From a virus, in the IMG/VR virus record IMGVR_UViG_3300025326_000005, positions 1 to 42,776 of that record: DNA of 42,776 nt; one strand, given 5' to 3'. This document shows positions 39,288-42,776 of this stretch, one piece after another; position 1 is the first letter of the stretch; each line of letters starts with the position of its first letter. The notes under the pieces are model-generated. The model had not been told where the DNA came from. It ran no database searches and saw nothing but the letters and a program-made list of their open reading frames with translations. Made by a program: the position numbers and the translations under genes.

Positions 39288-40085
39288 GATACAGTTGACC
39301 CTTCTATACTTTTTAGTATGTTTAAAGGAGAACCTGGAACTAGAAAGTCTACTCAAGCCTTATCTTATCCTAAACCCCAATATTGGTTTTCATGGGATAG
39401 AAAGATGGAGGCATTACTAAAACCCATGAAACTGTGGGGTATAGATCCAAAACAAATTAACTTTGATGATTATGAAGATTGGAATAAGGCTGCTATTAAA
39501 CTAGAAAGAATGCAAGTAGATTGTCCATATAAAACTATCATTGTAGATAGTATAACTTCCTGCGCGGATGCGGCATTACGACAATCAATGAAATTAAAGA
39601 AAGGAACTAGTAGAAAAAGTGGAGCTACAGCCGGGAAGGAAATTGCTGGTATTCCAGTAAACGAATTAGAAGATTACATGGCTGAAGCAGGAGCATTGAG
39701 TGAATTAATTGCTCTGCTCAAAGATATTCACCGGTATCATAAAATGCATGTCATATTGATCGCGCATGTAATTCAAGCCGAATATAAATCAATAACAGGC
39801 GAGACTCATATGTCTCGAACAATTGTAACAGCAGGAAAAAGAATTGCTCCAAAAATTCCTGCTTACTGCACTGAAGTCTATCATTTCAATATAGATAAAG
39901 GTTTTGATATTTCAGCAGGAGGTAACTATGGATTATTAACAGAGCATACCGGCGATGACTTTGCTAGAACTTCACTTCCACTAGATCGAAAAATAATTTT
40001 CAACAATGATCCTATCTATGATAAGTATATCAAACCTGCAATAGACCAACTTAAAGAACCTTCACAACTAACAAAAACTTTCTAA
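39276..40085 (+). CDS. Sak4-like RecA-type recombination ATPase
   Basis: A 269-residue product. Walker A is GEPGTRKST (18-26) and Walker B TIIVDS (about 87-92); after it VILIAHVIQ reads as the sensor strand. Size, the early P-loop and a following ssDNA-binding-like gene match the Sak4 group of phage RecA-like annealing proteins. With the RecB-like nuclease it would form a recombination pathway. Confidence 0.85.
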   Translation: MPTLDTVDPSILFSMFKGEPGTRKSTQALSYPKPQYWFSWDRKMEALLKPMKLWGIDPKQINFDDYEDWNKAAIKLERMQVDCPYKTIIVDSITSCADAALRQSMKLKKGTSRKSGATAGKEIAGIPVNELEDYMAEAGALSELIALLKDIHRYHKMHVILIAHVIQAEYKSITGETHMSRTIVTAGKRIAPKIPAYCTEVYHFNIDKGFDISAGGNYGLLTEHTGDDFARTSLPLDRKIIFNNDPIYDKYIKPAIDQLKEPSQLTKTF

Positions 40086-40097
40086 AAACAAACAACA

Positions 40098-40490
40098 ATG
40101 CCTATCATTTCATTCACTGAAAAAGACTTGCTTCGTGGAACTGTAGTTGAGCCTGCTTGGTATCGTTTGAAGATTGAAAATATTGGTGAAGCATTATCAA
40201 AGGATAAGAATTCCACTAACTACCCTGTAGAGGCTACCATTATTGCTAATGCTGATAATGGGGATGCGCGATTCGCTAACGTGCCGATTGAATGGAATTT
40301 CAATAGTAAGGCTCTCGGCTTTACTAAAGGATTTCTTGCTGCTTTCGGTGTTGAATTAAAGCCTGGAGTTAGGTTTGATCTTGCTAATGCTGCTGGTAAG
40401 GAACTCGATGTATTTATTGAGAATAAGGAATATGAGGGGCGAATCATAAACAACGTTCCTCACAAGTATCGAACTCCAAGGACTGCATAG
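40098..40490 (+). CDS. ssDNA-binding-like protein (DUF669 type)
   Basis: A 130-residue product with beta-rich body (WYRLKIENIGEAL, then YPVEATIIANADNGDARFANVPIEWNFN, and ELDVFIENKEYEGRIINNV). The layout matches the small ssDNA-binding proteins encoded after Sak4 genes (DUF669-like). It has no acidic C-terminal tip; an SSB-like tip is instead found on the 69-residue protein at 1400-1609. Confidence 0.72.
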   Translation: MPIISFTEKDLLRGTVVEPAWYRLKIENIGEALSKDKNSTNYPVEATIIANADNGDARFANVPIEWNFNSKALGFTKGFLAAFGVELKPGVRFDLANAAGKELDVFIENKEYEGRIINNVPHKYRTPRTA

Positions 40491-40815
40491 TAATATAGTT
40501 GCCAATCATATAGCTAAACATATAACCTATATGATAGCTGAAGACTTTAAACTGTAGGCCACAGTGGAGAGTGTCTGAAATGAATGTGTGGATAAAGTGG
40601 CCCACACTGGCAACTGCAACAAATAGCGTAGAATTCTGTCTATGTTTATTACACCACATAGCCTACAATATTCGATAATATTCTCCGTTGAGAATTGTAA
40701 TATGTCGGTATTGTGCCTAAAGACTAAGCAATACGTGTAATAGACATGACAGATAGGGGCGGAGCACAATGTATACTTAATTGTATATACGTGCTCCGCT
40801 CCGTTGTATAAAATT
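40491..40815 (+). ncRNA. 325-base non-coding stretch with dense predicted RNA structure
   Basis: No convincing gene is visible. AGTTGCCA (40497-40504) pairs with TGGCAACT (40608-40615) around ATCATATAG/CTATATGAT (40505-40513 with 40527-40535) and GGCCAC/GTGGCC (40557-40562 with 40597-40602). Further helices are GTAG/CTAC with CTATGT/ACATAG (40628-40666), AATATT/AATATT (40667-40682), and ATGTC/GACAT with GTATTG/CAATAC (40702-40747). AATTCT at 40632 can also pair with AGAATT at 40691. Together these suggest a folded RNA, not random spacer. Confidence 0.55.
40756..40802 (+). terminator. Long GC-rich hairpin closing the structured stretch
   Basis: GGGGCGGAGCAC (40756-40767) pairs with GTGCTCCGCTCC (40791-40802), 12 pairs with one G.U, and GTATA/TATAC extends the inside. 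The stem is far more GC-rich than its surroundings. No U-run follows in either direction, so a processing or regulatory hairpin is as likely as a terminator. It lies 13 bases before the next ATG. Confidence 0.6.
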
Positions 40816-40968
40816 ATGGCTGAAAAAATCGAAGAATTAACACTAGAAAAATTGAAGGAAGTATTCTATGTAACTATGCATTTAAGTAGAGTAGCTGATG
40901 TAGATGAATCATGGAAAATCTTCTTGAGAATTTTAAGAAAACATTGCATTATTATTTCTGAAAGGTAA
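40816..40968 (+). CDS. Small helical hypothetical protein
   Basis: A 50-residue frame starting 13 bases after the GC-rich hairpin, without a visible ribosome site. Predicted all-helical and charged. The start might be controlled by the hairpin. No motif. Confidence 0.6.
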   Translation: MAEKIEELTLEKLKEVFYVTMHLSRVADVDESWKIFLRILRKHCIIISER

Positions 40969-40975
40969 TGATTCA

Positions 40976-41239
40976 ATGACTGAAGATACTAACCGCGCGA
41001 CTGGAAAGATTATTAAAGTGCATGAAGCAGGATGGGGATTTATTTCTTCGCATGATATTGAATTTACTAGAATCTTTTTTCATTGGCAGGCTCTTGTTCA
41101 AGATACCTTGAATTTTAAGGATCTTAGGATTGGTATGAAAGTAGAGTTTACTCCTGTAAAGCATATCGATCCTGAAACAAAGAAGGAAGGCTATCGAGCA
41201 CATAAAATTCGAGTAATTGAAAACGAAGTCAAGACTTAG
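40976..41239 (+). CDS. Cold-shock-domain protein
   Basis: An 87-residue product with the cold-shock OB fold: GKIIKVHEAGWGFIS (RNP1-like GWGFIS) and RIFFHWQAL (RNP2-like), then GMKVEFTPV and a final strand. Cold-shock proteins bind single-stranded RNA/DNA and melt RNA structure. Its place beside the structured RNA is suggestive. ATG 40976 follows the previous stop by seven bases. Confidence 0.85.
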   Translation: MTEDTNRATGKIIKVHEAGWGFISSHDIEFTRIFFHWQALVQDTLNFKDLRIGMKVEFTPVKHIDPETKKEGYRAHKIRVIENEVKT

Positions 41240-41249
41240 TAGGGATAGA

Positions 41250-41498
41250 TTGACTTTCAGAGAGAGATATAAAAAAGAAATTAGATGGGAAGCTAAGGCT
41301 TCCGTTATAGAATTATTTCATCTTCTCTCTAAAGAAAGAAATAAAAGTTGGACTATAGAGAACACAGCTAAATATTTCGGAGTAAGTTCAGGACTGATAA
41401 GTGAGGATTTGAAATTAGCACGCGCGATTCATGATGATCAGTTAATACTACAGTGTCCTAGTAGACAAAAGGCGTTGAAAAAATTGAATAATGGATAA
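41250..41498 (+). CDS. Helix-turn-helix protein upstream of polymerase
   Basis: An 82-residue product from TTG 41250, chosen because AGGGA lies upstream; an earlier TTG at 41217 would overlap the cold-shock gene. WTIENTAKYFGVSSGLISEDLKLARAI is a clear helix-turn-helix. It overlaps the polymerase start by eight bases, so both are coupled. A candidate regulator or origin-binding protein. Confidence 0.72.
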   Translation: MTFRERYKKEIRWEAKASVIELFHLLSKERNKSWTIENTAKYFGVSSGLISEDLKLARAIHDDQLILQCPSRQKALKKLNNG

Positions 41499-42776
41499 AA
41501 CTTACGTCCCCGCATCAGGTCCAATTGGCGCTAAATTAATGATACTAGGCGAAGCACCTAGTTATGCTGAAACTGAAGCTAGACAACTTTTTGTCGGCCC
41601 ATCTGGTAGAGAATTAGATAGATTACTTAAAGATGCTGGTATTAATAGATCATCATGCTGGATTAGTAATGTCAGTAAATATGAAGTTCTGCCTAATCTA
41701 CAAGGTAAGAAAATTCCATTTATTATTCGTGCTAAAAATGCAGGAATAGATGTTGATCAACAACTTGAAGAATTACAGATTGAGATAAATTCAATTAAAC
41801 CACACTGTATTCTAGCATTAGGCGGAACTGCATTATGGGCATTAACAGGAAAAACTAAGATACAAGATTATCGTGGTTCTCTAATGTTAGGCATGGGACA
41901 TAAAACTGTTCCAACTTTTCATCCTGCGCATTTATTACATCAATCGGGCGGAGAGATTCGTGGATACTGGAACAGACAAGTAATGCTATTTGATTTTAAA
42001 CGCGCTCTCAATCAGAGTAGATTCTCTGAATTAGTTCTTCCAAAAAGAATCTTATCAGTATGCAAAAGTTCCGCGCAGTTAGCTGATTTTTTTGAACGAC
42101 ACAAAGGATATACTAAACCAGCAATTGATATTGAAGCTGGTGGATCTTGTCTACCAATTTGTATTGGAATTGCATTTACTCCAAAAGAAGGAATAACAGT
42201 TCCTTTATGGAATACTGAAAATATATCAAGCATTCCTAATGCTGATCTAGTTCAGATATGGATCATGCTAGCTAACTTTCTAGCTAGTCATGATATAGTA
42301 GGACAGAATTTTAAGTATGACCAAGACAAGATTAGAAGATTAGGATTTAAGATTCGATCCCTAACTTCAGATACACTTCTTAAAGCCTTCGCAATCAATC
42401 CAGAATTACCCAAAAATCTAGCTTTCAATACCAGTATATATACTGAGGAACCATTCTATAAGAATGAAGGAATGTATGAAGGTTCAATGAATGATTTGCT
42501 ATTAGGATGTGCACGTGATTCATGCGTCACTAAAGAAATTGATTTAGCAATGGACCCTGATTTAGATGAATTAGAATTAAGACCATTCTATGAAAATTTT
42601 CTGATACATCTTCATGATCTATATCTTGGAATAGAGAATGAAGGATTCTATATAGATCATGCCGTGCGCGATTCACTTATTCATAAATATATTACATGGT
42701 CAGAACGACTTGACTATGAAATATATAAGTTAGCAGGCACATATATCAATGTCAATTCACCTAAACAAGTTTTCAT
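41491..42776 (+). CDS. polA: UDG-exonuclease-DNA polymerase A fusion, N-terminal part
   Basis: Start of the 849-residue polymerase, which continues at base 1. Residues 1-175 resemble a family 4/5 uracil-DNA glycosylase: GEAPSYAE (20-27), FVGPSGRELDRLL (34-46) and FHPAHLL (143-149). The iron-sulfur cysteines of true family 4 enzymes are missing. Residues 205-350 form a 3'-5' exonuclease: DIE (213-215), NFKYD (273-277), and a final Asp343 in GCARDS where most have Tyr-x3-Asp. The polymerase domain follows. UDG-like domains fused to phage polymerases are known (SPO1); activity here is uncertain. Confidence 0.9.
   Translation, partial: MDKTYVPASGPIGAKLMILGEAPSYAETEARQLFVGPSGRELDRLLKDAGINRSSCWISNVSKYEVLPNLQGKKIPFIIRAKNAGIDVDQQLEELQIEINSIKPHCILALGGTALWALTGKTKIQDYRGSLMLGMGHKTVPTFHPAHLLHQSGGEIRGYWNRQVMLFDFKRALNQSRFSELVLPKRILSVCKSSAQLADFFERHKGYTKPAIDIEAGGSCLPICIGIAFTPKEGITVPLWNTENISSIPNADLVQIWIMLANFLASHDIVGQNFKYDQDKIRRLGFKIRSLTSDTLLKAFAINPELPKNLAFNTSIYTEEPFYKNEGMYEGSMNDLLLGCARDSCVTKEIDLAMDPDLDELELRPFYENFLIHLHDLYLGIENEGFYIDHAVRDSLIHKYITWSERLDYEIYKLAGTYINVNSPKQVF
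42650..42776. repeat. Terminal direct repeat, right copy
   Basis: Identical to bases 1-127; see the left copy. The polymerase frame continues through both copies in phase, which confirms that the ends join. Confidence 0.95.

Noticed and set aside
40444-40769. Two overlapping minus-strand frames of 71 and 80 codons
   Set aside because: They lie against the coding direction, overlap each other, and coincide with the structured stretch; Cys/Tyr-rich low-quality products.

Overview
The window looks like the complete genome of an uncultured tailed bacteriophage with a probable podovirus-type virion. The first 127 bases are repeated exactly at the end (1-127 = 42650-42776), so this is a circular or circularly permuted assembly of 42,649 unique bases, opened by chance inside the DNA polymerase gene. 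The sequence is AT-rich. Portal, scaffold, HK97-type capsid, large terminase, fibres and internal virion proteins are present, but no tape-measure, tail-tube or sheath gene, which argues for a short tail. I see no integrase, RNA polymerase or CRISPR array. The host cannot be named from sequence alone.

Layout: two long, oppositely transcribed arms diverge from a 560-base non-coding region (28,489-29,048) and converge tail to tail at 5,542-5,551. The minus arm (28,488 down to 5,542) is the virion module: probable small terminase, small structural proteins, a possible glycosidase, large terminase, a zinc metallopeptidase-like protein, an ADP-ribosyltransferase-like protein, portal, acidic scaffold, major capsid protein, head completion and adaptor proteins, beta-helix and collagen-like tail/fibre proteins, and three probable ejection proteins. 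A good sigma70-type promoter for it lies at 28,574-28,603.

The plus arm (29,049 around the circle to 5,551) is the takeover and replication module. It opens with a minimal kinase-like protein, a C39-like papain-fold protein and small zinc proteins. Two near-identical consensus sigma70 promoters (30,149 and 30,906) follow, associated with a shared inverted-repeat operator; the first drives a single gene closed by a strong terminator. Next come an HTH regulator, predicted structured RNAs, a SprT protease-SNF2 helicase fusion, a RecB/Cas4-like nuclease, tRNA-Met(CAU) and tRNA-Leu(UAA), a Sak4-like recombination ATPase with a probable ssDNA-binding partner, a cold-shock protein, and a uracil-DNA-glycosylase/exonuclease/family A polymerase fusion. 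After the polymerase are a small protein with an SSB-like tail, a Dam-like methyltransferase, a DUF3987-like helicase, a MazG-like pyrophosphohydrolase, an M15-like peptidase and a DUF1599 protein.

The most unusual features are: a palindromic operator or iteron array with alternating 23/32-base spacing in the divergent control region; the SprT-SNF2 fusion and a short copy of its helicase motif VI in a separate zinc protein; two non-coding stretches with the base pairing expected of multi-branched RNAs (31,817-31,938 and 40,497-40,802); the polymerase with altered motifs B and C; and marked enrichment of GCGC/CGCG in an AT-rich genome. All assignments come from reading motifs and context; no database search was possible.
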